Below are positions 25,606-34,689 of a stretch of DNA of 64,000 nucleotides, piece by piece. A program made the translations under genes and the position numbers. The notes below the pieces were generated by a model that made no database searches, had not been told where the DNA came from, and was given only the letters and a program-made list of their open reading frames with translations. Source of the DNA: Marinobacter sediminum (GTDB lineage: Bacteria > Pseudomonadota > Gammaproteobacteria > Pseudomonadales > Oleiphilaceae); NCBI RefSeq assembly GCF_016820575.1, contig NZ_JAEMQH010000002.1, positions 927,305-991,304 of the forward strand, given 5' to 3'. The number at the start of each line of letters is the position of its first letter. Within the stretch, counting starts at the first letter, position 1.

Positions 25606-26055
25606 GTGCAAGTGCTCGTGATGCGCCATGGTGAAGCGGGTTGGCATACCCTGGACCAGGAGCGGGAGCTGACGGAAGTCGGCCGGCTTCATGCTGCCGA
25701 GTGTGCCGCTCAGATTGCGGATTCGCCCTGGCGGCCAAAGCTGATCTGGACCAGTCCGTATGTGCGGGCGCGCGAAACCGCAGCCATCGTGTCCGAAATC
25801 CTGAATTGTCCGGTGGAGGAAAAGCCGTTCCTGACCCCGGACGATGACCCCGGGCTATGCCTGGAGGCGCTGCTGGAGCACAACTCCTCGCCGCTGTTAC
25901 TGGTGGCACACATGCCTTTGGTCGGCAGTCTTTCAACGTTGCTGGTGGATGGTCATCGTCATGGCATCCCGTTCATGACCTCCCAGGCGGTGGTATTGGA
26001 TATGCCGGTGGTCGGACCCGGTTGTGCCGACTTGAAAGCCCAGTTTCTGCCCTAA
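25606..26055 (+). CDS. sixA: Phosphohistidine phosphatase SixA
   Basis: A 149-residue protein of the histidine phosphatase branch, with the catalytic RHG (H8 in MQVLVMRHGEAGW), TSPYVRARETA, and a later histidine in LLVAHMPLVG. SixA removes phosphate from phosphohistidine, for instance in the nitrogen phosphotransferase system or ArcB. The GTG start at 25606 sits 7 nt after a perfect GGAGG; a TTG at 25600 is too close to it. Confidence 0.93.
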   Translation: MQVLVMRHGEAGWHTLDQERELTEVGRLHAAECAAQIADSPWRPKLIWTSPYVRARETAAIVSEILNCPVEEKPFLTPDDDPGLCLEALLEHNSSPLLLVAHMPLVGSLSTLLVDGHRHGIPFMTSQAVVLDMPVVGPGCADLKAQFLP

Positions 26056-26098
26056 TTTTCGTTCTAACGCACCCACTGTGATGTGCTGAGTCACTCTT

Positions 26099-26995
26099 AT
26101 GTACAGTTTCCCCATTGATTACGTCGAGCCGGTCTTTCGACCGCCAAGTGAAGCCAAGTCACTGATATTACCAGTTACCAACGGCTGCTCCTGGAACAAA
26201 TGCACCTTCTGCGAGATGTACACGCAGCCCCAGAAGAAATTCCGGGCCCGCAAGCCCGAGGATGTCCGCGCCGACATTGAGAAGGCGGCCCGCAGCCTGG
26301 GTGGCGTGCGGCGGGTCTTTCTCGCTGATGGCGACGCAATGGTATTGCCGACCCGCCGGTTGCTGGAAATTCTCGCTGATCTCAGGGCTGCATTTCCGGA
26401 CCTGCAGCGTGTGTCCAGCTACTGTCTGCCCCGTAATCTGGCCAAGAAGACCGTGGAAGAGCTAGCCCAGCTGAAAGAAGCCGGTCTGCAGATTCTGTAC
26501 GTGGGCATGGAGTCGGGAGACGACGAGGTCTTGAACCGGGTAAACAAGGGCGAATCCTGGGAATCCACCCGTTCGGCGCTGGTGAAGATCCGTAAAGCTG
26601 GCCTGACCAGCTCGGTGATGGTGCTCAATGGCTTGGGCGGGGAGAGTCTGTCGCGGCAGCACGCCATTAACACCGCAACCCTGTGTAACGAAACCCAGCC
26701 CGATTACCTGTCGACCCTGGTCGTTAGTTTCCCTCAGGGGGAAGAGCGATTCCGATCCGGATTCGGGGATGACTTCGTACCCCTGTCCCAGCAGGGCTTG
26801 TTCGAAGAGATTCGATTGTTCCTGGAACATCTGGATCTCGACCGAACGATCTTTCGGAGCGACCACGCTTCAAACTACCTCGTTCTAAAGGGCACCTTGG
26901 GGCGGGATAAAGAGAAAATGCTCGAGCAGGTCAATTTCGCCATCACCAACCCCGGAGCGGCACCGCTCCGGGCAGAGTGGATGCGCGGCTTATAG
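26099..26995 (+). CDS. Radical SAM protein with CX4CX2C cluster motif
   Basis: A 298-residue radical SAM enzyme (COG1032-like). The cluster cysteines C30, C35 and C38 in NGCSWNKCTFC are spaced CX4CX2C rather than the canonical CX3CX2C, a variant seen in this subfamily. Further support: VFLADGDAMVLP, YVGMESGDDEVLNRVNKG and GLGGE. The reaction is unknown. It lies 43 bp after sixA, possibly on the same transcript. Confidence 0.88.
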   Translation: MYSFPIDYVEPVFRPPSEAKSLILPVTNGCSWNKCTFCEMYTQPQKKFRARKPEDVRADIEKAARSLGGVRRVFLADGDAMVLPTRRLLEILADLRAAFPDLQRVSSYCLPRNLAKKTVEELAQLKEAGLQILYVGMESGDDEVLNRVNKGESWESTRSALVKIRKAGLTSSVMVLNGLGGESLSRQHAINTATLCNETQPDYLSTLVVSFPQGEERFRSGFGDDFVPLSQQGLFEEIRLFLEHLDLDRTIFRSDHASNYLVLKGTLGRDKEKMLEQVNFAITNPGAAPLRAEWMRGL

Positions 26996-27026
26996 CCGTT
27001 CTTTCGATGTTAGCGGGAGTTGTTGC

Positions 27027-27584
27027 ATGAGTCAGAATCCGGAAACTATTGCCAGTCAGGTTGAGCAAACTGCAAGCAAATCAGGACTGCCGCCACTTGA
27101 TCAGTGGCACCCCGAGTTGTCCGGCGACATGGATTTGCGCGTGTCCCGGGACGGTCAGTGGATCTACAAGGGTGAGCCGCTTGCCCGTGAGGCTATTGTA
27201 CGTCTGTTCTCAACCATCCTGCGTCGTGAAGACGATGGCGAGTTTTATCTGGTCACGCCGGTGGAAAAATGGCGCATCCAGGTGGAAGATGCCCCCTTAT
27301 TGGCTCATTCCCTGACAGTGGAAGCTGACGGGGCAGAACAGGTCATCAAGCTGACCACCAACGTTGGCGAAGTTCTTGCGGTTGGTGATGACCACCCGCT
27401 GGAGGTAGGCAGCTACTCTGGCACTGATGAGCCGCGCCCGATCATTCATGTGCGCCACGGTGTTACAGCGAGACTGTTAACCGCTGCTTTTTACGATCTG
27501 GCAGAGCATGTGGTTGAACGTCAGGGGCAGGCTGGGCCTGAGCTCGGCGTGTTTAGTAACGGAAATTTCTACAAAATCGGGTAG
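27027..27584 (+). CDS. DUF1285 domain protein
   Basis: A 185-residue protein matching DUF1285: LRVSRDGQWIYKGEPLAREAIVRLFSTILRRE followed by FYLVTPVEKWRIQVEDAPLLA. The family is uncharacterised, with a two-domain beta fold in known structures as I recall. The GGGAGTT ribosome site precedes ATG 27027. It is the end of the rightward run that begins at gpsA. Confidence 0.88.
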   Translation: MSQNPETIASQVEQTASKSGLPPLDQWHPELSGDMDLRVSRDGQWIYKGEPLAREAIVRLFSTILRREDDGEFYLVTPVEKWRIQVEDAPLLAHSLTVEADGAEQVIKLTTNVGEVLAVGDDHPLEVGSYSGTDEPRPIIHVRHGVTARLLTAAFYDLAEHVVERQGQAGPELGVFSNGNFYKIG

Positions 27585-27793
27585 GGTGGTTGAAAACCCT
27601 TACCGCGTCCCCATCAATGACGGTAGAAAACGCATTCAGTCAGTTGTTAAACTGTGTTTTCATACTTGTTACGAGCCTGGCTCTCTAACGAGGCCCGGTG
27701 GTCGTCAGTCCCTCTGTGCAGTCCGGCTGTTCAAGATCACTTTCGATTGCCTTAATTCAATTAAACAGTCATTGCGACACGCAAGGAGATCAC

Positions 27794-28255
27794 ATGGCCC
27801 AACCTCGTGTTGTCACCATCCATTACACGCTCACCAATGATCAGGGAGAGCAGCTTGACTCCTCCCGTGTAGAAGGTCGTGAGCCGCTGTCATACCTGGA
27901 AGGTGCTCAGAACATTATCGGTGGACTGGAAAGTGCACTGAATGAAAAGAACCCTGGCGACCAGGTCAAGGTATCTGTTGAGCCGGCTGAAGGTTACGGT
28001 GAGCTGAACGAAGAGCTGGTACAGCCGGTTCCCCGTTCTGCATTTGAAGGCGTCGACACCATCGAGCCTGGCATGCAGTTCCAAGCGCAGACTCCGGGCG
28101 GCCCCCAGGTAGTTCGCGTTGTAGAAGTTGGCGATGAAACCGTTACTATCGATGCCAACCATCCGCTGGCAGGCCAGACCCTGCACTTCGACGTAGAAGT
28201 TGTCGAAGCGCGCGATGCGACTGACGAAGAGCAAGAGCACGGTCACGCTCACTAA
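27794..28255 (+). CDS. FKBP-type peptidyl-prolyl isomerase, SlyD-like
   Basis: A 153-residue FKBP with the inserted IF domain of SlyD (EGYGELNEELVQPVPRSAFEGVDTIEPGMQFQ). It ends in EQEHGHAH, a much-shortened version of the metal-binding histidine tail of E. coli SlyD. It assists protein folding and may deliver nickel weakly. The ATG at 27794 has AAGGAG 8 nt upstream; the in-frame extension to 27698 is discarded. A terminator follows. Confidence 0.93.
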   Translation: MAQPRVVTIHYTLTNDQGEQLDSSRVEGREPLSYLEGAQNIIGGLESALNEKNPGDQVKVSVEPAEGYGELNEELVQPVPRSAFEGVDTIEPGMQFQAQTPGGPQVVRVVEVGDETVTIDANHPLAGQTLHFDVEVVEARDATDEEQEHGHAH

Positions 28256-28279
28256 GCTTTTCTGAAGTTTCTGCGAAAA

Positions 28280-28304
28280 CGGCTCCAACTGGAGCCGTTT
28301 TTTT
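28280..28304 (+). terminator. Rho-independent terminator of the FKBP gene
   Basis: CGGCTCC (28280-28286), loop AACT, GGAGCCG (28291-28297), then seven T residues. It lies 25 bp after the FKBP stop codon. Confidence 0.92.
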
Positions 28305-28326
28305 ATGCCTGGAAGAAAATCAGGGC

Positions 28327-28357
28327 AAAAAAACGGCCCAACAAAGGGCCGTTTTTT
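28327..28357. terminator. Bidirectional terminator between FKBP and ETF-QO genes
   Basis: CGGCCC (28334-28339), loop AACAAA, GGGCCG (28346-28351), with a seven-A run before and a six-T run after, so it works on both strands. It is the main terminator for the leftward ETF-QO gene, whose stop is 13 bp away. Confidence 0.9.
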
Positions 28358-28369
28358 CGCTAACCGAAT

Positions 28370-30022
28370 TTACATATTCGGGTAGTTGGGACCACCGCCA
28401 CCTTCCGGCGTTACCCAGTTGATGTTCTGTGCAGGATCCTTGATGTCACAGGTCTTGCAGTGAACACAGTTCTGGGCGTTGATCTGGAACTTCTTTCCGC
28501 TGCCGTCTTCTTTCTCGATAACTTCGTAAACCCCGGCCGGGCAGTAACGCTGTGCCGGTTCGTTGTACTTCGGCAGGTTCTCGTTCAGCGGGATGTCCGG
28601 ATCGGTCAGCTTCAGGTGAACCGGCTGATCTTCCTCGTGGTTGGTGTTGGAAATAAACACCGAGGACAGGCGATCGAAGGTCAACTTGTTGTCTGGCTTC
28701 GGATAGCTGATCTGCTTGGCTTCAGAGGCCGGCTTCAGCGTGGCGTAATCCGGTGTTGTGTCGTGGAAGGTGAATGGCAGACTGCCGCGCAGGATGTTCT
28801 GCTCGACGAATGCGATCGCACCACCGACGAAGTTGCCAAATTTGTGCATGGCCGGGCCAAAGTTACGTTCCGCGTATAGCTCCTTGTAAAGCCAGCTGTC
28901 TTCGAAACGCTGCTGGAAGCTGGTGATTTCCTCACCGCTCTTGCCTTCTTTCAGGGCCTCGAAGACTGCTTCCGCGCCCAGCAGGCCAGATTTCATGGCA
29001 GTGTGGGAGCCTTTGATTTTGGAGCTGTTCAGGGTGCCGGCGTCACAGCCAAGCAGAAGACCGCCAGGGAAGCTCATCTTCGGCAGGGCGTTGTAGCCAC
29101 CCTTGCTGATAGCACGAGCGCCGTAGGACACGCGCTTGCCGCCTTCCAGGTACTTGGAGACTTCCGGGTGCAGCTTCAGGCGCTGGAATTCTTCAAATGG
29201 GCTCAGGTGCGGGTTACTGTAGGACAGATCAGTGATCAGGCCGACGTAAACCTGGCCGTTTTCCAGGTGATAAAGGAAAGAACCGCCGGTCGTACCGCTT
29301 TCGCTCAGCGGCCAGCCAGTGGTGTGCACAACCAGGCCTGGCTCGTGTTTGGCAGGATCAATGTCCCACAGCTCTTTGATACCGATACCGTAGTGCTGCG
29401 GATCCTTGCCTTCGTCCAGCTTGAATTCGTTGATCAGGCGCTTGCCCAGGTGACCACGACAGCCCTCTGTAAACAGAGTGTACTTTGCGCGTAGCTCCAT
29501 GCCTGGCATGTAGCCGTCTTTCTCGGAACCGTCACGGGCTACGCCCATATCACCGGTGATGATGCCCTTAACCTGGCCATCTTCAATGATGGTCTCGGAG
29601 GCAGCAAAGCCAGGGTAAACCTCAACGCCCAGCTGCTCGGCCTGTTCAGCCAGCCAGCGGCATAGGTTGCCCAGGCTGATGATGTAGTTGCCGTGGTTGT
29701 GCATGTTTTTCGGCACAAAGCCATTCGGAATCTTGGTCGCTTTCTCCTGGTTCTTCAGCAGGAAAATGTCATCCCGGGTGACCGGTGTGTTCAGCGGGGC
29801 ACCTTTCTCTTTCCAGTCCGGGAAGAGTTCGTTGAGGGCAGTGGGCTCGAACACGGTACCGGCAAGGATGTGCGCGCCGATTTCGGAACCTTTCTCTACC
29901 ACGCATACGGTGAGTTCTTCGCCAGCTTCCTGTGCCAACTGCATGACACGGCAAGCTGCCGACAGGCCTGCAGGCCCGCCGCCGACGATAAGAACATCAA
30001 ACTCCATCGATTCGCGTTCCAC
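28370..30022 (-). CDS. Electron-transfer flavoprotein-ubiquinone oxidoreductase
   Basis: A 550-residue ETF-QO that passes electrons from reduced ETF, loaded by acyl-CoA dehydrogenases, to ubiquinone at the inner membrane. FAD motif VLIVGGGPAGLSAA at the start; quinone-binding central region; C-terminal [4Fe-4S] cysteines in RYCPAGVYE and NCVHCKTCDIKDP. The GTG start at 30022 lies 6 nt after GAGGAG and is preferred to the ATG five codons later. It is divergent from etfBA across a region with a strong palindrome. Confidence 0.96.
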   Translation of the reverse strand: MERESMEFDVLIVGGGPAGLSAACRVMQLAQEAGEELTVCVVEKGSEIGAHILAGTVFEPTALNELFPDWKEKGAPLNTPVTRDDIFLLKNQEKATKIPNGFVPKNMHNHGNYIISLGNLCRWLAEQAEQLGVEVYPGFAASETIIEDGQVKGIITGDMGVARDGSEKDGYMPGMELRAKYTLFTEGCRGHLGKRLINEFKLDEGKDPQHYGIGIKELWDIDPAKHEPGLVVHTTGWPLSESGTTGGSFLYHLENGQVYVGLITDLSYSNPHLSPFEEFQRLKLHPEVSKYLEGGKRVSYGARAISKGGYNALPKMSFPGGLLLGCDAGTLNSSKIKGSHTAMKSGLLGAEAVFEALKEGKSGEEITSFQQRFEDSWLYKELYAERNFGPAMHKFGNFVGGAIAFVEQNILRGSLPFTFHDTTPDYATLKPASEAKQISYPKPDNKLTFDRLSSVFISNTNHEEDQPVHLKLTDPDIPLNENLPKYNEPAQRYCPAGVYEVIEKEDGSGKKFQINAQNCVHCKTCDIKDPAQNINWVTPEGGGGPNYPNM

Positions 30023-30149
30023 GTTGGTCTCCTCAAACTTCTTTTAATGGATATTGTGTGCCCGCAGGCGGAATTCTGGGGCGCCATCATACCGGTAAAA
30101 CTGCCTATAGACGACTGCCCAAAGCCGATCACACCGACTATTAACCGAA

Positions 30150-30189
30150 AGGATATCGTATTTGCTGAATCAAACAAACGTTTGTTTGA
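30150..30189 (-). promoter_or_regulatory. Candidate ETF-QO promoter with overlapping 20-bp palindromic operator
   Basis: TCAAACAAACGTTTGTTTGA at 30170-30189 is a perfect 20-bp palindrome. On the minus strand a -35-like TTGTTT (plus 30172-30177) lies inside it and a -10-like TATCCT (plus 30150-30155) follows 16 bp later. A regulator bound here would block the promoter. The CAAAC...GTTTG pattern resembles sites of TetR-type fatty-acid regulators such as PsrA of Pseudomonas, which governs ETF genes there; that link is inference. Confidence 0.6.
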
Positions 30190-30548
30190 AATTCTGCCTC
30201 TCCTTTGGCATTGTACGTGTACACCGAAACATCGTGTGTTCTGAGGCGTTTTTTAGTATCGTCTCACTGCCCGGCCGAGTCAACAACGGCTGATTGGCCT
30301 GAAAATCGCTCCTGACGCGTCGAGCGGGCCTATTGACCCGTTCACCCTTTGCCTGCAGTATTAGTCCGCCGTGACAGCAGGCCCCGCGTGAGGAAGCTGT
30401 TTGTAACGTTCGGCGTGAAGACCCATAATTCTGGCTTCATACCGAAACTACAGGAATCAAGAATACTCCGAGGTCCGCAGCTGCGGGGTCGCAAAAGAGT
30501 GTTTCTGATTGCGAGTCTTTAAACCCATCGTAGAAGAACGAGGAATCT
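30190..30548. other. Upstream region of etfBA
   Basis: About 360 bp without a convincing gene. It includes a 12-bp palindrome CCGCAGCTGCGG at 30475-30486 and a GAGGA ribosome site before etfB. I could not assign a promoter. The length suggests regulatory use of a long leader or a distant promoter near the palindrome at 30170. Confidence 0.4.
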
Positions 30549-31298
30549 ATGAAGGTTCTGGTCGCTGTAAAACGAGTAATCGACTACAACGTAAAGGTGC
30601 GCGTCAAGCCGGACAACACCGGTGTTGATCTCGCCAACGTCAAGATGGCAATGAACCCGTTCTGTGAAATCGCGGTTGAAGAAGCGGTTCGCTTGAAAGA
30701 GAAGGGTGTTGCCAGTGAAATCGTGGTGGTCTCTATCGGCCCGAAAGCTGCACAGGAGCAGATCCGAACTGCACTGGCCCTGGGCGCAGACCGTGGTATC
30801 CACGTGGAAACCGACGAAGAGGTTCAGTCCCTCGAAGCGGCCAAGCTGCTGAAAAGTGTTGTCGAGAAAGAAGAGCCGAAGCTGGTTATTCTCGGCAAAC
30901 AGTCCATCGATTCCGACAACAACCAGACTGGCCAGATGCTTGCAGCACTGACTGGCATGGCGCAGGGCACTTTTGCGTCAGAAGTGGTTGTTGAAGGCGA
31001 GAAGGTCAACGTAACCCGCGAAGTAGACGGTGGTCTGATGACCGTGTCTCTGAACCTGCCGGCGGTTGTTACCACAGACCTGCGCCTGAACGAGCCGCGT
31101 TACGCCTCGCTCCCGAACATCATGAAGGCGAAGAAGAAGCCGCTCGAATCCATGAGCCCGGCTGATCTGGGCGTCGACATCGCCCCGCGCCTGTCCACAC
31201 TGAAGGTTGAAGCACCTGCTTCTCGTCAGGCCGGCGTGAAAGTGGCAGACGTTGCAGAGCTCGTCGATAAACTGAAGAACGAAGCGAAGGTGATCTAA
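30549..31298 (+). CDS. etfB: Electron-transfer flavoprotein beta subunit
   Basis: A 249-residue ETF-beta with the classical opening [19 protein letters not shown], the [16 protein letters not shown] segment and the family signature [31 protein letters not shown]. It binds AMP and forms the heterodimer that accepts electrons from acyl-CoA dehydrogenases. The stop codon directly abuts the etfA start. Confidence 0.97.
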   Translation: MKVLVAVKRVIDYNVKVRVKPDNTGVDLANVKMAMNPFCEIAVEEAVRLKEKGVASEIVVVSIGPKAAQEQIRTALALGADRGIHVETDEEVQSLEAAKLLKSVVEKEEPKLVILGKQSIDSDNNQTGQMLAALTGMAQGTFASEVVVEGEKVNVTREVDGGLMTVSLNLPAVVTTDLRLNEPRYASLPNIMKAKKKPLESMSPADLGVDIAPRLSTLKVEAPASRQAGVKVADVAELVDKLKNEAKVI

Positions 31299-32240
31299 AT
31301 GAGCATCCTTGTAATTGCTGAACATGACAACAGCAGCCTGAAGCAGGCTACCCTGAATGTTGTAGCGGCCGCCAAGGCCATCGGCGGAGACATCGACGTA
31401 CTGGTTGCCGGCGAGAACTGCGGTGCCGTTGCAGAAGCTGCTGCCAAGGCTGAAGGCGTTAACAAGGTACTGGTTGCCGACAACGCTGCATACGGCCACT
31501 TCCTGGGTGAAAACCTGGGTGAGCTGGTTGCCGAAGTAGGCAAGGGCTACAGCCATATCCTGGCCGCTGCCGGTACCGTGGGCAAAGACTTTATGCCACG
31601 GGTTGCTGCACTGCTGGACGTTGCGCAGGTGTCCGACATCATGCGTGTGGAGTCCGAAGATACCTTCGTGCGCCCGATCTACGCAGGTAACGCGATTGCC
31701 ACTGTAAAATCCAGTGACAGCATCAAAGTAATCACGGTTCGCCCGACCGCTTTCGACCCAGTCGCTGGTGAAGGTGGCTCCGCAGCTGTCGAACAGCTGG
31801 ACGTTGTAAAAGACGCTGGCTTGTCCCAGTTCGTAAGCGAAGAGCTGGCCAAGTCTGACCGTCCAGATCTGGCAAGCGCCGGTATCGTTGTTTCCGGTGG
31901 TCGTGGCATGCAGAACGGTGACAACTTCAAAATGTTGGAGCAGGTAGCCGATCTGATGGGTGCTGCTGTTGGCGCATCCCGTGCTGCTGTCGACGCTGGC
32001 TTCGTACCGAACGACATGCAGGTTGGCCAGACCGGTAAGATTGTTGCTCCGCAGCTGTACATTGCCGTGGGTATCTCCGGTGCCATCCAGCACTTGGCTG
32101 GTATGTCTGACTCCAAGGTGATCGTCGCGATCAACAAGGACGAAGAAGCACCGATCTTCCAGGTGGCTGATTACGGCCTGGTAGCGGATCTGTTTGAAGC
32201 AGTACCGCAGCTGGAAGAAGAGTTGAAGAAAGTTCTGTAA
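31299..32240 (+). CDS. etfA: Electron-transfer flavoprotein alpha subunit
   Basis: A 313-residue ETF-alpha carrying the FAD domain: SGGRGMQNGDNF, GASRAAVDAGFVPNDMQVGQTGKIVAPQLYIAVGISGAIQHLAGM, and SKVIVAINKDEEAPIFQVADYG. It starts immediately after etfB (0-bp gap) and ends before a strong terminator. Electrons go on to the ETF-QO encoded divergently. Confidence 0.97.
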   Translation: MSILVIAEHDNSSLKQATLNVVAAAKAIGGDIDVLVAGENCGAVAEAAAKAEGVNKVLVADNAAYGHFLGENLGELVAEVGKGYSHILAAAGTVGKDFMPRVAALLDVAQVSDIMRVESEDTFVRPIYAGNAIATVKSSDSIKVITVRPTAFDPVAGEGGSAAVEQLDVVKDAGLSQFVSEELAKSDRPDLASAGIVVSGGRGMQNGDNFKMLEQVADLMGAAVGASRAAVDAGFVPNDMQVGQTGKIVAPQLYIAVGISGAIQHLAGMSDSKVIVAINKDEEAPIFQVADYGLVADLFEAVPQLEEELKKVL

Positions 32241-32255
32241 CTTTCTGGACGCTTG

Positions 32256-32282
32256 AAAAAGGCACCTTCGGGTGCCTTTTTT
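32256..32282 (+). terminator. Rho-independent terminator of etfBA
   Basis: GGCACC (32261-32266), a TTCG tetraloop, GGTGCC (32271-32276) and six T residues. Five A residues precede the stem. It lies 20 bp after the etfA stop. Confidence 0.93.
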
Positions 32283-32347
32283 GTTGGGCGGTCATAAAAT
32301 AGACCTGCCAGAGTCACCGAACCATCCTGATAGCCGGAATCTTTCCC

Positions 32348-33190
32348 ATGCCCCTCACTCCTTTTGACGCACTGGCGTGTCCACTCGATGGCCAGACTTT
32401 GCACCGCGATGGCAATAGCTGGCGCTGCGAATCCGGGCACAGCTTTGACATCGCCCGACAGGGCTATGTGCACTTGTTGCCGGTGCAAAAGAAGCGGTCC
32501 CGTGAGCCTGGCGACAGCAAAGAGATGGTGGCCGCGCGCCAGCGTTTCCTGAATGCCGGCTTCTACGATGCCATCTCTGATGCTGTGAACCGAATTGTGG
32601 CCGGCGGCTTGCCGGAATCGGACGTGGTACGTCTACTGGATGCCGGGTGTGGTGAGGGTTATTACACTCGGCGCCTGGCCGAATCTCAGCCAGAAAGCCG
32701 CGAGGTTGCGGTAGTTGGTCTGGATATTTCCAAGTGGGCGGTGCTGGCTGCTGCCAAGCAGGACAAACAGATGAGCTGGGTGGTGGGGAGTAACGCCAAC
32801 CTGCCGGTATTGCCCTGCACGCTGGATGCTGTGCTGTGCCTGTTCGGCTTTCCGGTTTACGGTGAATTCCATCGGGTCCTGAAATCAGGTGGTCTTGTGT
32901 TGCAGGTAGATGCAGGACCGGATCACCTTCGGGAGCTGCGGGAAATCATCTACCCGGAGCTAAAACCGGAAAAGTCCAGGAATGAGGCCGCGCCGGAAGG
33001 CTTCAAACTGGCCGCATCGGAGTCGGTTCGCCACACCCTGACCCTGAGGGGGCAGGAGGTGATTGCGGATTTGCTGGCGATGACGCCACATCTTTATCGT
33101 GCCAGCGCCGAGGGCCGGGAGAGGGCGGCAAAGCTGAGCGAGCTGACGGTCACGGTAGACGTTGTGTTGCAGCACTACGCCAAGCTCTGA
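32348..33190 (+). CDS. rlmA: 23S rRNA (guanine-N1)-methyltransferase RlmA
   Basis: A 280-residue RlmA(I)-like enzyme that methylates G745 of 23S rRNA. An N-terminal zinc domain is followed by the diagnostic HSFDIARQGYVHLLPVQKKRSREPGDSKEMVAARQRFL and a SAM-binding motif LLDAGCGEGYYTRRL. The zinc ligands read C11, D14, C27, H31, so aspartate replaces the second cysteine of E. coli RlmA. It stands alone after the etf terminator. Confidence 0.93.
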   Translation: MPLTPFDALACPLDGQTLHRDGNSWRCESGHSFDIARQGYVHLLPVQKKRSREPGDSKEMVAARQRFLNAGFYDAISDAVNRIVAGGLPESDVVRLLDAGCGEGYYTRRLAESQPESREVAVVGLDISKWAVLAAAKQDKQMSWVVGSNANLPVLPCTLDAVLCLFGFPVYGEFHRVLKSGGLVLQVDAGPDHLRELREIIYPELKPEKSRNEAAPEGFKLAASESVRHTLTLRGQEVIADLLAMTPHLYRASAEGRERAAKLSELTVTVDVVLQHYAKL

Positions 33191-33205
33191 TAGCCGCCAG
33201 ACGGA

Positions 33206-33688
33206 TCATTTACCGGTCTTGGGGGTGTCGCTTGCGCCGGGCCTTTTCGAGGCAAGTTGTTTTTCCGCCTTACCGATGATCAGGGTGTCGGCCAGAATGT
33301 GCAGGGCTTTGTTGGTGGTTCGGACGGTTTTGTACACCGTTTTGCTGGTTTGATCGTGGGTTTCACGCGCTTTTCGGGCGCTCTGGCGGAATTCCTCGTC
33401 TCGGGAAAATAGGTCGATCAGGCCAAATGTGGTGCTGGAAATCGCCCTATGAACTTTTTCAACAGCACTGGTGCCGCCGGAAACCGTGTCCTCAAGCAGT
33501 TTGGCCCGATTGCGGACCTCCTGCAGTTCCATCCGGCGTTTCTGGATGTTGCTCTGGGCGGCAATCCGTCGAGCGTTAAGAATCCTCAGTTGCCGTCGAG
33601 AAGCTTGTAGTTGGCTCAGCGTGAAGCCCAGCGCGATCAGCGAAGCGAGTAGCAGGATTGCCGGAACGATCAGGGAAGTGCTCATCAT
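33206..33688 (-). CDS. Membrane-anchored coiled-coil protein, function unknown
   Basis: A 160-residue protein with one N-terminal membrane segment (about 7-27), a basic coiled-coil (about 28-70) and a polar tail. No family is recognised. Two consecutive ATG codons (33688 and 33685) follow GGGG. It lies 12 bp after another small membrane protein on the same strand, and the two probably form a short operon. The 3' end is convergent with rlmA. Confidence 0.65.
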   Translation of the reverse strand: MMSTSLIVPAILLLASLIALGFTLSQLQASRRQLRILNARRIAAQSNIQKRRMELQEVRNRAKLLEDTVSGGTSAVEKVHRAISSTTFGLIDLFSRDEEFRQSARKARETHDQTSKTVYKTVRTTNKALHILADTLIIGKAEKQLASKRPGASDTPKTGK

Positions 33689-33700
33689 ATCGATTGCCCC

Positions 33701-34054
33701 TTAGCGGTATTCGATGTGCATCTGAACATCGATTTCCCGCTCCGCCATCTCGGTCTCCAGCTCTTTCATCACTTCCTGGTAAACCATTTTCCGCACCATG
33801 ACCGGCAGCTTGTCGGCAAGCATGCGACCCGAGCGGGATTCCCGCTTGGCGATGGCGATGGGATCCAGTACTCGTAGGGTTAGCACCAGCTCGGGGTCGG
33901 GAGCTTCGCCGTCAATGTCGTCGGACTCCATCATCTGCCCGATCATCCTTCGTTGCTCAATGACCTGCCAACACAGAAAGCCACTGAAGACGGCAAGAAT
34001 CAGGCTTACTATCACCAGAGTTGTGATCAATCTATACCTCCTCGGCGTCATCAT
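33701..34054 (-). CDS. Single-pass membrane protein, function unknown
   Basis: A 117-residue protein with a membrane segment near residues 9-30 and a periplasmic or cytoplasmic domain (PDPELVLTLRVLDPIAIAKRES, then EVMKELETEMAEREIDVQMHIEYR). It is similar in layout to other short anchored proteins, but I recognise no family. It starts at ATG 34054 and is probably cotranscribed with the gene at 33206. Confidence 0.6.
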   Translation of the reverse strand: MMTPRRYRLITTLVIVSLILAVFSGFLCWQVIEQRRMIGQMMESDDIDGEAPDPELVLTLRVLDPIAIAKRESRSGRMLADKLPVMVRKMVYQEVMKELETEMAEREIDVQMHIEYR

Positions 34055-34239
34055 GAGTTCTGCAACTCAGTGTGCCCGATTAACGACTGTAAGCGATTGG
34101 CCCAGCCGACGGGAATGACTTGGTTTGCATGGAATGCAGGCGCAGACACAGCATCGGCAATAACATTTGCAGTGTGTTGCGGTGCTGTGCAGAATCAACT
34201 ACTTAAGACTAAAGAATAATTCACTGACAGGGACCCATT

Positions 34240-34659
34240 ATGGTCTGGATTAAGGCTTTTTTCGCCGGTTTTATTGCAACCCTGATCTTTCACCAGGGGT
34301 TGTTCATGGTGTTCTTTCTGGCTGACATGGTGCCAATGGCACCGTTCAATTTATCGCCAGTGCCGCCACTGGGCGTACCCTCAGTTCTCTCCCTGGCTTT
34401 CTTCGGTGGGCTCTGGGGTATGTTGCTTTGGCTTCTTGTTGGCCGTTTGGCCGGGGCCAAGTACTGGCTCGGCCATGTTCTGGTGGGTGCGATCGGGCCA
34501 ACCGCCGTTGCCATGCTGGTGGTGTTCCCTTTAAAAGGCCTTGAGGCGTCTGCTCAGACCTGGGTGGGTGGCCTGCTGCTTAACGGCTTCTGGGGTCTGG
34601 GTGTTGCAGTGTTTATGGTCGTGATGGATGCCCGCGCGCAACGCACGATCGGTTCATAA
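34240..34659 (+). CDS. Four-helix membrane protein, function unknown
   Basis: A 139-residue protein that is almost entirely hydrophobic, with about four membrane segments and a short basic C-terminus. ACAGGGACCC precedes the ATG. I do not recognise a family. It sits 30 bp before the saccharopine-reductase-like gene on the same strand and may be cotranscribed with it. Confidence 0.68.
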   Translation: MVWIKAFFAGFIATLIFHQGLFMVFFLADMVPMAPFNLSPVPPLGVPSVLSLAFFGGLWGMLLWLLVGRLAGAKYWLGHVLVGAIGPTAVAMLVVFPLKGLEASAQTWVGGLLLNGFWGLGVAVFMVVMDARAQRTIGS

Positions 34660-34689
34660 CCTAATCATATAAAACGCAAAGGATAAGCA

